Below, one piece after another: positions 34,885-45,991 of a stretch of 64,000 nt of DNA (position 1 is the first letter of the stretch; the number at the start of each line of letters is the position of its first letter). The notes under the pieces are model-generated. The model saw nothing but the letters and a program-made list of their open reading frames with translations. It was not told the DNA's origin and did not search any database. The position numbers and the translations under genes are program-made. This DNA is from Epiperipatus broadwayi (taxonomy: Eukaryota; Onychophora; Udeonychophora; Euonychophora; Peripatidae). The stretch covers positions 3,005,001 through 3,069,000 of the forward strand of contig JAQFVV010006294.1 in assembly GCA_028023455.1 (NCBI GenBank). Reading direction: 5' to 3'.

Positions 34885-36427
34885 TGAAACAGGGCTGAGT
34901 TTGATCCCTGTTTCAAAATGTAAACTTGACTTATATGCGTCAATATAGCCCAATTAATTAAATTTATTTCTTTTTCATATTTATATTTCTTAGTATATAA
35001 ATTTATAATTCTTAATAGGGATTTAAAAAGGTTAAAATAAACAGAAGAGGGGAGTATGTGTGCTCATTTTTTTTTTTTTTTTGAGAACGCATGTATATAT
35101 TTTGCTAGATAGAATAATATATATATAAAGGTATAAATGCAGTTATGGAAGTATACTTTATTTTTCAAGATGGAAACTTTTCAATTTCATTTTTGGAAAA
35201 GTTAAATGAAAAAAGATATCAAAAATAACTTGATTGATATCTAAGGAATTTAATTAGTGAGATTTAAGTTTAGATTCAAAAGAATTTCGATGAAAACAAA
35301 AGAAGAACGAAATTAGATTTGGAGGTGTGAAAAGTTTTTGTTCAAAAAAGAATCCGGATTTTTGAGCGGCGGAACTTGCTAAAAATAATTCATTCTATTG
35401 CTGATTTTTATAGAGTGCTGCGAAGGGGAGTTGTTTAGAATCATCGGGTAGAAGGATGTGCAAGCAGGATTTAGAGTCGTAAGCATGAAGGGCTTTTACA
35501 ATCCTGCCCCCGAAGATACTGAAGTTGCTGCCGTGTACACAAATATTGAAATGGAAGCCAGTCACTCCGACGCCAAGATCAAGCTCCAACAATAGTAGCA
35601 GGTCAAAAATCAATAAAACATCAAACTGCCGAAATCACTTACATCAAATGCAATACACATTGGAAAGAAGTATTTTAGCTTTAGTTTTCCACGAGGAAGA
35701 AAAAAAAAGGTAATGTGCACATTTACCACCTATATTCATCTAATAGTTCAAATGTTAGGTATTTTTAACTACACGTAATAAACTGTCCGCATAAACATTA
35801 TTTATTAACTCTTCTGAACTTTAAAATTATTTTTTTATTATTGTGGATCCGGATGAATCAGATATTGTTTTCCCGTTTATTTTCATTTTCTATTGCATTT
35901 TATACATTTCTATGCAGTGTATGTGTATGCATGTGTTTCTCACCATTTTGAGCACAAAACAAAAAGGGTCATATAAATAAAATGAAATTAAAAGTTATAA
36001 GATTAAAGTAAAATGAAACTTACATATATTTGTGTTATTTCTTTGATTTTGAGTTAGTTAGATTATTAGATTTAAAAATTAATGTAATGGCTTGGATTGA
36101 AGAGTGTCTCGTATAATAGAATCCCCCGTATATTCCCACGATTAAATAATCATCCGCCCTGAGTAGAGCTAGTCAATGGCACTTCCATATTGTATTCCTG
36201 CTCTCCCAGCATAATTTTTATAGTAATATAGGATTGGTGCTTGAGGTCATGAATTGATGCTCATAAATATGCTGGGCGATAAATGGAATAATTTTTGAAA
36301 TACTTTCCAGAATAAATATTTTTTTAAAACATACGCATATATATGTTTCGTTATATACATACTCACAATCTTACAATGATTCTATATGTGCGTAAAATAT
36401 ATATGGAAAATGGAACATCACGTTACA
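34885..36427 (+). repeat. 3' LTR of the nested element
   Basis: 1,543 bp, TG...CA, with the same terminal stem-loop (34,884-34,916). It differs from the 5' LTR at scattered positions and carries about 30 extra bases near 36,297-36,327. Confidence 0.9.
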
Positions 36428-37547
36428 ATATATATTAGTAAAACCCAGGTTGACTTAAAAAAAAAACATATAATAAAATAAGGTAGGATTGAATCTTTCT
36501 TTTAAAATGCAGAATAACAGATTTCAAATATATATAAAATCACATTGATTTTATAGCTAATGATAAATTAAAAAAAAAACATTGCTTTATTTCCAAAAAG
36601 ATAAATGCGCATCCTGCGTTTGCTCTCTTTTAACAAAATATATTAATAGAACAAATATGGTAGGAGAAGGAAGATGGACGGGGTGACCTTTTTATTCAAA
36701 GAAGTTTAATCATAAATATTAAATACCTCATATATAATATAGCGGGTTAATTAAATAATAAAAATAATTTCTCCACTCCAACCCCTCCTATGTAGGTTAC
36801 AAATCTATTTCAAAAATATAAGAAAGAAATCATTTTGTTTCTCTCCTGATAAAAGAAATTAAATAAAAACATATATATATTTCTATTGAGTACAATGGCG
36901 ATCGACTAATGAAAGTATTAAAATATCAGATTATATAATTCAAAGCCATACATATACAATTTTAAAAGCTAAATAAAGTAAATTCAATTTACCAATTGAA
37001 ATGAAAGTGAAAAAGGTAAGAGAAAGTTCAAGTTACCAGTAACGAAAGGTGGATGGCGTGATATAGTGGGGTGATATAGCCAGGTAAGGACGGTCCCTTG
37101 CACATCTGTTTATTTTAATTTTTCATCATTAGGGTACATTTGGATAGTAGTTATTCACTAATAGGTAGCAGGCATCGGTCAGGCAATTCTTTGAGTTCTC
37201 TGGCTGGCTACATTGTTTCGACTTTGGCCCAAGGACGGCCGGGAGAGTTGAGACAAAGAGACCTACTCACCTTTTTTTACTGTACGGTACATTTTTAGAT
37301 TTATATATATCAGACAAAAGCATGTTGATTTTAAGTACAGGGTGACTTGAGAAGATTTTGTGGAGCTCAGCAAAATCTGTTCAGTCAAAGTTTCCTTCAA
37401 CTATGTTTTTAAACATAAGATTTTCTTTGGTCAGAGTGGGCAAGCTTCAACAAGTGTAAGAGAGAGAACAGAAGGAAAGTTCTTTATTTATACCCTTCTT
37501 AATTGCCTTTTACATTCCAACCACTAATTAGTAGTAACCAATACCTA
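36428..37547 (-). repeat. 5' LTR of the older element, outer part (right of the nested insertion)
   Basis: Continues the alignment with the left LTR from about 28,478 to 29,671 (landmarks gttgacttaaaaaa, aataaggtaggattgaa, attccaaccactaattagta). The promoter-bearing end lies here. Confidence 0.8.
37485..37492 (-). promoter_or_regulatory. LTR TATA box (5' LTR of older element)
   Basis: On the minus strand GAAGGGTATAAATAAAG, very like GGGTATAAATAGAAGG of the younger element (18,917-18,924). It is followed in both by a stretch ending in GTTCTC or GAGAAC-like sequence. The likeness supports common descent of the two LTR families. Confidence 0.6.
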
Positions 37548-37842
37548 TTATTTAGTTTTTTTTTTCTGCTGCCTTACATTTTAATTTATTCTCTTATTTA
37601 ATGGATTTTCTAAATTAAATTCCTTCCTTAATGGGTTCTATGTCTTAGGAATTTACATTTTATCTTTTAATACAATCTTTTCTGTTTATTCTCTAAAATT
37701 ATAATTTGTCAAACATATTTTAATAAAACCAAATAACAATTTAAGCTTTCTATTTTCTTATTCCCTTTTAAGCAATTTTAATTTACAGCTTACTTTCTGC
37801 TATTTAATTATTTATCTGTTCATCATCATTTAGTTTGATATA

Positions 37843-37890
37843 CATTCACTGTGGTTGGACTTAGGGTCTTTAGCTAGTCCACAGTGAATG
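37843..37890. other. Strong hairpin in non-coding DNA
   Basis: cattcactgtgg (37,843-37,854) pairs perfectly with ccacagtgaatg (37,879-37,890); the stem can be extended past a four-base bulge (ggact/agtcc). It lies between the older LTR element and the inverted-repeat arm at 37,940. Function unknown; it could be a transposon end or a small structured RNA. Confidence 0.6.
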
Positions 37891-37939
37891 GTGAAGCCAG
37901 CATATATATATATAACTGTATATATATATGTATAACTTC

Positions 37940-38290
37940 AGTAGATAAATAATAGAAAGGAAGAAAAGAAATTACATTAATAGATATTAAAAGAAAAAAT
38001 AAATATATTAAAGAATAATGTAGAATGATAGGATAGAAGAAAAAATAAAAAACTAAAACTAAAAAGGGAGTAGAAATGATAAAATAATAATTAGGAAATA
38101 AGAGAAGTAAAAGTATAGTATTAAAAATAAAATATGATTATGAATAATAATGTAAAATATGTTTTTTTATATGTATATAAAATAATGATTATATGTTTAA
38201 AGGTTGTAGCTCTGATGAAGACTCCAGAACAGTCGATACTGTTAGAAAATAAAGGAGGAATTCTATAAAAATTGCATTAAAAGTGTATAT
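37940..38290 (+). repeat. Right arm of the flanking inverted repeat, with hammerhead-like motif
   Basis: Reverse complement of about 26,040-26,450. At 38,212-38,238 it reads CTGATGAAGACTCCAGAAC then AGTCGATAC. CTGATGA, a four-base-pair stem II (GACT/AGTC) and GATA in place of the invariant GAAA resemble a hammerhead ribozyme core with one defect. Such minimal motifs are known in Penelope-like elements and related repeats. Confidence 0.65.
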
Positions 38291-38299
38291 GGGGAAATT

Positions 38300-38875
38300 T
38301 ATAAAAAAGTAACATTCATTTTTCTTACTAATATTTATAGCTCTTTCTGTTAAATTACTATTTCCTTCCTGTAAGCTTATTTTTCATGTTTGGAGGATTT
38401 TTTTTTTTTTTATCATATATTAAATATAATTTTTTTTTTTTTGTGATTTTTCTTCCTCTTTATTTTCCATTCTAATCATATTTGATTTGTTTTATCTTTT
38501 ATGTGTTAACTTATTGTTTAGATTTCTGTGCATACATTTTATCCATTTCATTATTTTTTTATTATCTATCATTTTATTAATAATCTAAATGCTGACAAAA
38601 ATAAAAAAAATAATTTTTTTTTAATTACCTACTGCCACTAAACCAAACACCATATGGTCATTGCTCACATTAACTTAAAAGCATCTGGAATTGGAAAATA
38701 CATATCACTATTAACTAATTTACAGCTTAGGATATTTGTCTGCATTGAGTTTAAAATACTAAGATGTTTAAATTTACAATGCATTAGCTTGAATAGAAAT
38801 AATTCGGTATTGGAGGAATGCAATTGTTGGCATTATAATTATGAGTGAGTGAAGAGATCAATATAATTCTATTGC
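38300..38875. other. AT-rich non-coding DNA
   Basis: Poly-T and poly-A tracts. A 64-codon frame (38,654-38,848, plus) is without recognisable motif. No feature is supported. Confidence 0.45.
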
Positions 38876-38955
38876 TAAGCAATTGGCTCAGTGGATAAAG
38901 GAGCTTTCTAATGAGGAAATTTTTTCTTGAACAATTTCTGACTAAGTAACAACAT
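38876..38955 (+). repeat. tRNA-like SINE fragment
   Basis: TGGCTCAGTGGATAAAGGAG at 38,884-38,903 fits the pol III A box (TRGCNNAGYGG) exactly and resembles a tRNA D-arm. About 40 nt later ttcttgaacaatttctg sits where a B box would be but is degraded. It cannot fold as a complete tRNA, so it is best read as a SINE or tRNA relic. Confidence 0.45.
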
Positions 38956-38959
38956 TGGT

Positions 38960-39690
38960 AACTGTTATACGTTTATATATTTTACTATTTATTATATTTG
39001 AAATCCTCCTAATATTTTTTTTTCTTATCAGTATTCCACTTTATTATTATTATTCTACATCAGCACAAAATTGCTATCTGAACAGTGTTCCATTGATGCA
39101 TACATGAACTGCTTCTAAATCTATTTTGAATCATATATAATCTAAGTAAAAAAAAATCTGTTATCTGGAGTTTTTCATAAGCATTTCTCACACTTATGGT
39201 AAAATTACTATTATGTTATAATAATATGTTAATTTTATTGACAAGGCATCAATAATCATTTGACCAATCGAATTACTTGGGAATTTACCCCCCCCCCCCC
39301 AAGCTCAGAAAATTATTGACTTGTATTAAATATCTAGTAGATTGGCTATGAGCTAGCTAGTTTCTTAAAAAAAGTCTGGACATGCTTGGGCAGTTTCAGC
39401 AACCCTGAATAATTTTAATGTTCTATTTAAATTTGATCATTAGTTCGTGAGCAGGGCAATGAATGCATTAACTATTACATCACAATTCCCGTTCTATGTG
39501 AAATACATATTAAGAGCACAAGCACTTATGCTGGAACTGTTTTAACTTATTACGAGTTTTATATTTTTTGTAAAATGTTATACTTTTTTTTGTTTGCATT
39601 TGTTTTAATGATAGAATTGAATATGTATATGTGAAAAAAATATATATTTTTACTAATGTAACTATTTTTTCCTGCTATTTTTTTTTAAAA
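38960..39690. other. AT-rich non-coding DNA
   Basis: Holds a 13-bp poly-C run (39,288-39,300). No gene or repeat with definable ends was recognised. Confidence 0.45.
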
Positions 39691-39779
39691 TAAAATGTTT
39701 AAACTTATATATACGTAAAGGTAAGTGTGTCTATAAACATGTAAATTTGAACTACTGTAGTTTATTTTAACTACTGATG

Positions 39780-39930
39780 CTAGTGACCCCATGTGATGGT
39801 TTCCATAGAAACGGCGCATGAAGCTGATTTTAATTAATAGCTGCTTTGTTTGATGTGGGAGCAGATGTAACATTGTGTGTATTTCAAGCAATCGCCAGCA
39901 ACACTACATTAATATTCTTGTCTGGCCTTT
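39780..39930. promoter_or_regulatory. Candidate cis-regulatory island with an RFX X-box match
   Basis: A ~150-bp stretch less AT-rich than its surroundings. GTTTCCATAGAAAC (39,799-39,812) fits the RFX X-box consensus GTHNYYATRRNAAC. It is followed within 60 bp by TTTTAATTAATAG (homeodomain-like), CTTTGTTT (SOX-like) and GCAGATG (E-box-like). Each motif alone could be chance. The overlapping 68-codon minus frame (39,685-39,891) matches nothing known. Confidence 0.25.
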
Positions 39931-40044
39931 CTTAATAAAATTATTGAGATTTAGTTGAATACTTGGAATGTTTAAAGAAGTTAACATTGTTGATAAATTA
40001 GCTTTGTTCCAGATTGATTTTATATGCAAAAGCTGAATAATTTT

Positions 40045-40285
40045 TTTTATTGTGGTATCTTATCTTGTGGAGGCAGATACTGTTTGAGTGTCATAAACCA
40101 TGAGCTGGAAAAGAGGAATACATTTATTTATGATAGTTGATGAGTAGTGGCACCTCATATGATCTACTCCTGTGTTATGAGGTGCTCTTGCTGTACAGTC
40201 TCCAGAGGAGGCCTCAGTTTGGATATAGACACAACCAGTTTTCTCGTTTTTTAAGCAATTGGCCAACCACAAATATGGTAAGATA
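40045..40285. repeat. Hairpin-bearing GC-richer unit
   Basis: GCACCTCATA (40,151-40,160) and TATGAGGTGC (about 40,174-40,183) form a perfect 10-bp stem. The ends (tatcttatcttgtgg at about 40,057 and ccacaaatatggtaagata at about 40,268) are imperfectly inverted. It may be a MITE- or SINE-like unit; its family is unknown. Confidence 0.4.
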
Positions 40286-40289
40286 AATA

Positions 40290-40905
40290 TGAAATGGGGG
40301 ATATCAGAATCAGAATTCGTCCTAAAATATATTATTGTGATTTTATTTATTATTTCAATGGAAAAATAATTAAGGGAAAAAAAATGAGAGGGAAAGGGGA
40401 CTTTTCATATTAAAAATATTTGCAGTTGCTTTTTGTAAAGCATTTACTTTTTTAATATTTAGATATAAGAAATTATTAATATATTATGTGTATATTAGCG
40501 TACTAAAATAATGAAGATGAACGATAATTATTTATAATTTTTCAATTGAAGTCGTAAATTTTTTTTTTTAAAAAAGTGATACATGAAGAGTGTAGTATTC
40601 ATTCTTTTTAAATTAAAATATCTATTTATAACAACCGCTTACAACGTTGAATTAAAAATTAAGTCTATTTTTGATTAAATTATTTACGCCTATGTGTATA
40701 TTTATAAATAAAAAAACAAAACAACAAACAGAGGGAATGGTATACAATAATTTTTCTGTTAATATTTTTATAATGTACACAAACATTTTTTAAATGTTTG
40801 CGCGATTATATAAAATATTTTTTTTTTACATTTTAGGTACGAGTTTGTTGGATTGTTAGAATACGATTCACTAATGTATTAAACTTAGAGACTAATACTT
40901 GAGTA
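40290..40905. other. AT-rich non-coding DNA
   Basis: No feature could be supported. Confidence 0.45.
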
Positions 40906-40914
40906 GTATATGTT

Positions 40915-41400
40915 TTCATTTATGTTGGATTTTATTATTTTAAAAACATACAACTGCAGCCTTTTTTGGTTCTGAATGTTTATTAAGATTAACGAGTAAT
41001 TAAAAGTCGATAAGTATTTACAAAGCAAACTATGTTAGTGGAAAAAGAAAACATACATTATTTATGCGTGTACATATAAGATTGAAATTTGATTTAGTAG
41101 TAGATTGGCTTTTGGTGAAGACTAGACTCTGTGATATGTATGAATATATCTATATTGATGTTTTTGTATTATTTTAAAGACATACATCTTTGTCTTTATT
41201 GCTTAAAGCTTTTTTATTTTTGAATGTTTATCAAGAGTAAATTAGTAATCTAAAGTCAATAAATATTGTGTATAACAAAATCTTTTGTCATACTCATATT
41301 TTATCATGTTTTATTTACACTTGTAAATATGATTATGGTAAATTTAACTTAATGCTAGATTAGCCTTTAAGATGAAAACAATTGGTTTATTTCTGGAGTA
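40915..41400. repeat. Diverged tandem duplication (~230 bp)
   Basis: The copies starting near 40,920 and 41,150 share tttttgtattattttaaaNacatac-type starts, ctttttt..ttctgaatgtttat and taaagtcRataaRtatt. Identity is roughly 75% by eye. Confidence 0.6.
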
Positions 41401-41404
41401 ATGG

Positions 41405-44400
41405 GAGAGAAAGAAAATCTGGATGGATAGTAGTAAATTTTTCCTAAACATTTGTATTACAATAACTAGTAGGATTATCATTACCATGTAAGGGAAGAAT
41501 TTTTTTAATATATTGATAATTAATGAATAGAACCTAACAATGAGTGATGCTGACAAAATACATTGACATAAAAAAAAAAAAAAAAGAATATGTGCCCAGT
41601 ATCATTTACTGTGATGGAAAAATCAGGAGGAAAACATTCCATTATTTATCCTCATAAATGTTTTTATTTATGATGAATAAAACATACAAATGAAAAAAAT
41701 GGTCCTATCGAATTCAATTACTATACACTACACACACATGTACATTTATATTATTGTGATGCCTTTATATATACATGCACACGATTTAAGCTTGTTACAG
41801 GCGAGATTCGTTTAAACATAAAATTGAAAAGTGTTAATGAAGTTATAGTGAAAAAGGATATTACACTTACGATTCAGACAAAAATAAATTGACTTATAAT
41901 AGATGGTGAATTAAAAATTTACAATGTGGTTAATTATTTAGTCATTAGAGAAAATCATGAACTTTGACATTCAAATGGCAGAATTGAGACACATTTACAT
42001 TCATTTGATTAAATAGGGATTTGTTTTTATACTATTTCCATATAATGTAATAAAGAACAAAATTAAGATATGCATTTTAATAATATATTAAAATTTAGGA
42101 TAGTTATGTTTTAAGCAAGCATTTTAAACTGCTATTTGGGTAAGATTTTAATGCCCTCTTTGGACAGAGAACTTAATGATCAGACAAATACAATCAATCA
42201 AAATTATTGTAATAAGTAACTATTAAAATGTACATTTTAAAGCTCTAAATATGCCCACATTTGTTTAATACATTGCTGTTCATTATGAACAAATAAGCAT
42301 ATAAATATATTTCTGAATAATTAGGAAATTAATTAATTTAATATATAGGCATAATTAATTGTATAACTTTTAAATTACAATTGACAAGTGAATATATACA
42401 TGTGTTTGACAAAAGTTTCTTGAATTATAAGTAATGATAGTGAAGAGATGAAATAGATAAAAAAGAGATTTTCAAAACTGTAGTAATTTCAGTTATTTTC
42501 CCCCCAGAAATTGACAATTATATAGTATTAATAAAGCTTAATTTTATTTCATATTTAGTTAAAGAGGGGCATCTCATACTCTATTTGATAGGTATATACA
42601 TTTTAAAATAAAGTTAACTTGTAATTCTTGCATCAATTTTTCTTTTATAAAATTTTTGTATAAAATAATTTTCAGTGTTTTCTTCAATTTTTTTGGTCTG
42701 TACTGTACTTTTATACTGTTTTAAAATATAAATAAAATTATTATTACATTAAATAATTAAAGTAAAACTAGGTTTATTTAGTATTATAGAAGTAAAACTT
42801 TACATTGAAAATGGTTAATCTTTTTTTTTTTTTTATTTTAAAGAGAAAAACATCCATATTAAGAAAAAATCTATATAACAAGCTTTTATTTATCCTTTGG
42901 CATAGGGTAGGCTATTATATCAATCAAATTAATTATTAACAATAGTGCGGAAATATAATTAATATTAATCACAAACATAAAATCACTCTCAATGGAAATA
43001 TTTTTACTACATTTATTATATGGATGGTAATCCTATAGTATACTTGATTTACATTTTTAGCATTACATAAAAGAAAAATAATATATTTTGCAATAAAAAT
43101 GTATATTAAATAATGTAATGTCAAAGGTAGTTCATGAAAATTGTGCATGAAATAAGAACAAAAGGTTAATATTAATAAATTTTTGTAGCTGTAAATTTAG
43201 CAGTAAATACTGACATTTTTTTTTTTTTTTTGTTAACTCAAGTTTTATAGTGTCAAGGTCCAATTTGAGTAATTATTATTATTGTTTTTTTTTGCTTGCT
43301 GAAACATAATTCAATTTGATGCTTTTATTTAGTAGGTTTATGTGAAATAAAAATAAGCAAAAGACAATCCATCTAGAAAATATGTATTAAAGAAAAGAAA
43401 AAAAAAACTTAATCTATTGCAATGTTATAAGTAAAACCTCTAAATGTCAAATACAAGTATGAGGCCAATGTAATTCCAAGAACAAAACCATTCACAGCAT
43501 CTTACCAAATAAAAACATTAAATTGAATTGCAAAGGGGGGGGAATCATTGAAATGGGAATTTGAAACCATAAAAGTGCTGGCAACAAAAAATAAAATAAC
43601 ATGTATTTATCGTTGAATTTTAGAATACAAAAATATATGAAATATTAATTTTTTGATTATTTTTATTTGCATATTTTGTTATGGTCTGTGTTTTGCTTCA
43701 CATATTTTTTCATGGTAAACTATATTATTTTTATTTTATTTAATATACACTTACAGTTATAAATTCAAGAATAAATATAGATATTTTTTTATCAGTTACT
43801 TTTTCATTATTGTAAGAATTATGTATATTCAGATGAATAGCTATTACACCATAGGAGTACCTTATGGATTTGTAATATGATTAGAAAAATTATTTCTAAT
43901 AAGTTGTTTTTATGATGTTTGTCTTTTTTTTTTTTGTTAAATATCTTTCAAAATAATGTTTGAATCATTCTCTTAAAAATTATTATTTTTTAATATTAAA
44001 TATCAACTGTAATAATAATTTTGGCATATGTTATATATTACAAAAAAAATATTAAAAAAACCCCAATGTATACATATTATAGACCCACTATATCCATACT
44101 CTTAGAAGTCAATGTTTGAAAAAACAAATAAAAGATAAAAAAATTTAAATTTCATCTGTATTATCCTGTATATCATGAGAAATGTCATAGATCATCTTTA
44201 ACTATTTTTGTGGCTCATACACTTACTCAGTTTACAGTAAAAACATTTGCATCTTATAATTTGCTACAGATTATCAAATTAAAGTTTTGTAAAAAATGGG
44301 CCCCAAAATTCAAAGACAGTGTTGATAGAAATTCTGCCAAATTTATGAGAAACTGTAAAATGCATCTTCTATGTGATAAAATGAAAGTACCCCCCCCCCC

Positions 44401-44940
44401 CCAGACACAGAAAGTTTAAAGAAAGAATAAGCATTTGAATTCGATTAGATGAATATGCTCTTTCCTTTTCACAATTTACTATTTACTATATTTTTTATTA
44501 CTAATTATTTTATTTTTGTATTAATTATTTTTGTTGATGACTTAATATATATGATTTTAAACTTTTTTAAAGATTGTATCATGAACTTTATCAGATATGT
44601 TTAATTTACAAATGTTATATTTTTTTAACTAACACTTCATTTAAAGCAATAATCATTTTATTAATAAGCTAATGATTCTAAACCATTTTTCAAACCATGA
44701 ATTTGAAATAAAAATAGAAATAATTTACATATACAGTATTTTTTAATTTAGAAAAGCATTTTTTACCAGTTTGTGTGAAATAAATACAGTGAGCTAGTGG
44801 TTTTAACACCATGATCTAATCACCCACATTGACAGTCCACAGGTTTTTTAGTTATACCATTTTCTCCTCATAAGAATAATTCAAAACAATGCATTATTAA
44901 ATTTAACTTTTACTAATTTTCTTATTTTCTGAGCCAACAA
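41405..44940. other. AT-rich non-coding DNA
   Basis: No gene or bounded transposon was recognised in 3.5 kb. Contains a poly-G run (43,535-43,542), a 13-bp poly-C run (44,390-44,402), poly-T runs, and a segment at about 43,720-43,800 related to 1415-1510. Around 44,790-44,860 a GC-richer patch (gagctagtggttttaacacc) loosely resembles a tRNA D-arm, but no B box supports it. Confidence 0.45.
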
Positions 44941-44943
44941 GTA

Positions 44944-45873
44944 ATATATGGTAATTGATGAATATACTCACTGAAAAGGTAGTTTTTTTAATATTCAGCT
45001 TTATTATTGCCTAGCATGCTTTTAATATGTTTAATATATCATATTCAAGATATCTAATGGTGTTATCGCAAGTTCTTTATATCAGTGTTTAATTATTATT
45101 TAATAAGCTATTCAACTTATTCAAATTTAAGATTTATTCAAATAGCCCATTTCTTTGTTATGGGTATGCTTACTTTTCTGTTTATAGAAAAACAGTCACT
45201 AGCTATTGCATATGTCTCTTTGATTTTCCACTTTGTTCTCTCTCTCTCTGTATGCACTATTTTTGCTTTTGTTAGCTCAAATCTGTGTCCAGTTTTCTGC
45301 TCATGGTCTGTAAATATTAATGTGTGTTCTTTGTCCCTGATGGCGCTATTATGTAAATATCTATGTTGGCCAACAGCAACCTGTCAACAAGACTTTCCAG
45401 ACATAGATATTTGTGTAATAGAACCATCAGAGACAAAGAATGCAGGTCAATATTTACAGACCATGAGCAAAAAAACAGCCACAGATCTGAGCTAACAAAA
45501 GCAGAAATAGTGTACACACACATACGCACAGAGAGAGGGAGACGGAGAGAAAGAGAGAGAGGGAGGGGAGGGAGGGAGAAGTGGAAAATCAAAGAAGCAT
45601 GTGCAATAGCTAGTGACCATTTTTCTATTAACAGAAAAGAAGCAAGCATACCTATGTCAAAGAAATGGCCTATTTGAATAAATCTAAATATGAATTTAAA
45701 TTTGGATATGTTGAATAGCTTATTACATAATAATTAAACAAACAACTTGTAATCACACCGTTAGACATCATGAATAAGATATTAAAAGCATGCTAGACAA
45801 TAATAAAGCTGAATTTTTTTTTTTAAAAAAAAAAACTATTCTATGAGTATATTGATTAATTACCAGATAATAC
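44944..45873. repeat. Long palindrome (about 930 bp, ~430-bp arms)
   Basis: The left arm (about 44,944-45,372) and right arm (about 45,380-45,873) are reverse complements with ~85% identity by eye; the centre is near 45,376. The outer ends are ggtaattgatgaatatactc and its counterpart near 45,850. The two arms give mirror-image open frames (45,085-45,495 plus; 45,317-45,649 minus). These arise from the palindrome and carry no known domain. The right arm has a ~60-bp expanded GA tract (about 45,519-45,582) where the left has a short CT tract (about 45,236-45,252). Confidence 0.88.
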
Positions 45874-45991
45874 ATTATTTATTAAACATTTCTGTTTCAA
45901 AGACTTTTAATATATAATTATATATTACACTCACTCACCCACCCACCCCCCATGGCTAAAAAATTCAGCACCATCCTCTGTGAAATAAATA

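Larger units (their letters stand above)
32367..36427 (+). mobile_element. Nested non-autonomous LTR retrotransposon (LARD/TRIM-like), plus strand
   Basis: Direct repeats 32,367-33,894 (1,528 bp) and 34,885-36,427 (1,543 bp) start TG and end CA and enclose only 990 bp. Directly after the 5' LTR is TGGCTTCCCAACTAAAGG (33,895 onward), a PBS-like sequence with no spacer. Directly before the 3' LTR is CGGGAGGGGGG (34,871-34,881), a textbook polypurine tract. No gag or pol is present, so it depends on proteins in trans. It sits in an AT microsatellite of the older element's LTR; the target duplication is atatatat or a shorter part, ambiguous because of the repeat. LTRs differ by a few per cent, including a ~30-bp indel near 36,297-36,327. 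Confidence 0.92.
27146..37547 (-). mobile_element. Older gag-only LTR element, interrupted by a nested element
   Basis: Two long direct repeats, 27,146-29,671 and 31,152-37,547 (the latter split by 32,367-36,427), flank a 1.48-kb internal region. Orientation is minus: a TATA box occurs near the outer end of each repeat (29,612-29,619 and 37,485-37,492), and a decayed minus-strand gag lies beside the left repeat. A T-run followed by the PBS-like TGGCATCCCAAGTGTG (31,118-31,134 in plus coordinates) adjoins the right repeat. The left repeat starts TGTAACAG on the plus strand (TTACA end in element sense); the right copy of that end is mutated. The LTRs differ at many positions and by indels, so this insertion is much older than the one at 11-19 kb. 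No clear target duplication was found. No pol was found. Confidence 0.8.

Noticed and set aside
32950-35613. Frames of 60-75 codons within the LTRs of the nested element
   Set aside because: The frame in one LTR is not kept in the other and none has a recognisable domain. They are chance frames in non-coding LTR.
45085-45677. Open frames of 136, 110 and 104 codons in both strands
   Set aside because: They lie in the arms of a long palindrome, mirror each other, include the GA/CT low-complexity tract and show no domain; they follow from the structure and not from coding.
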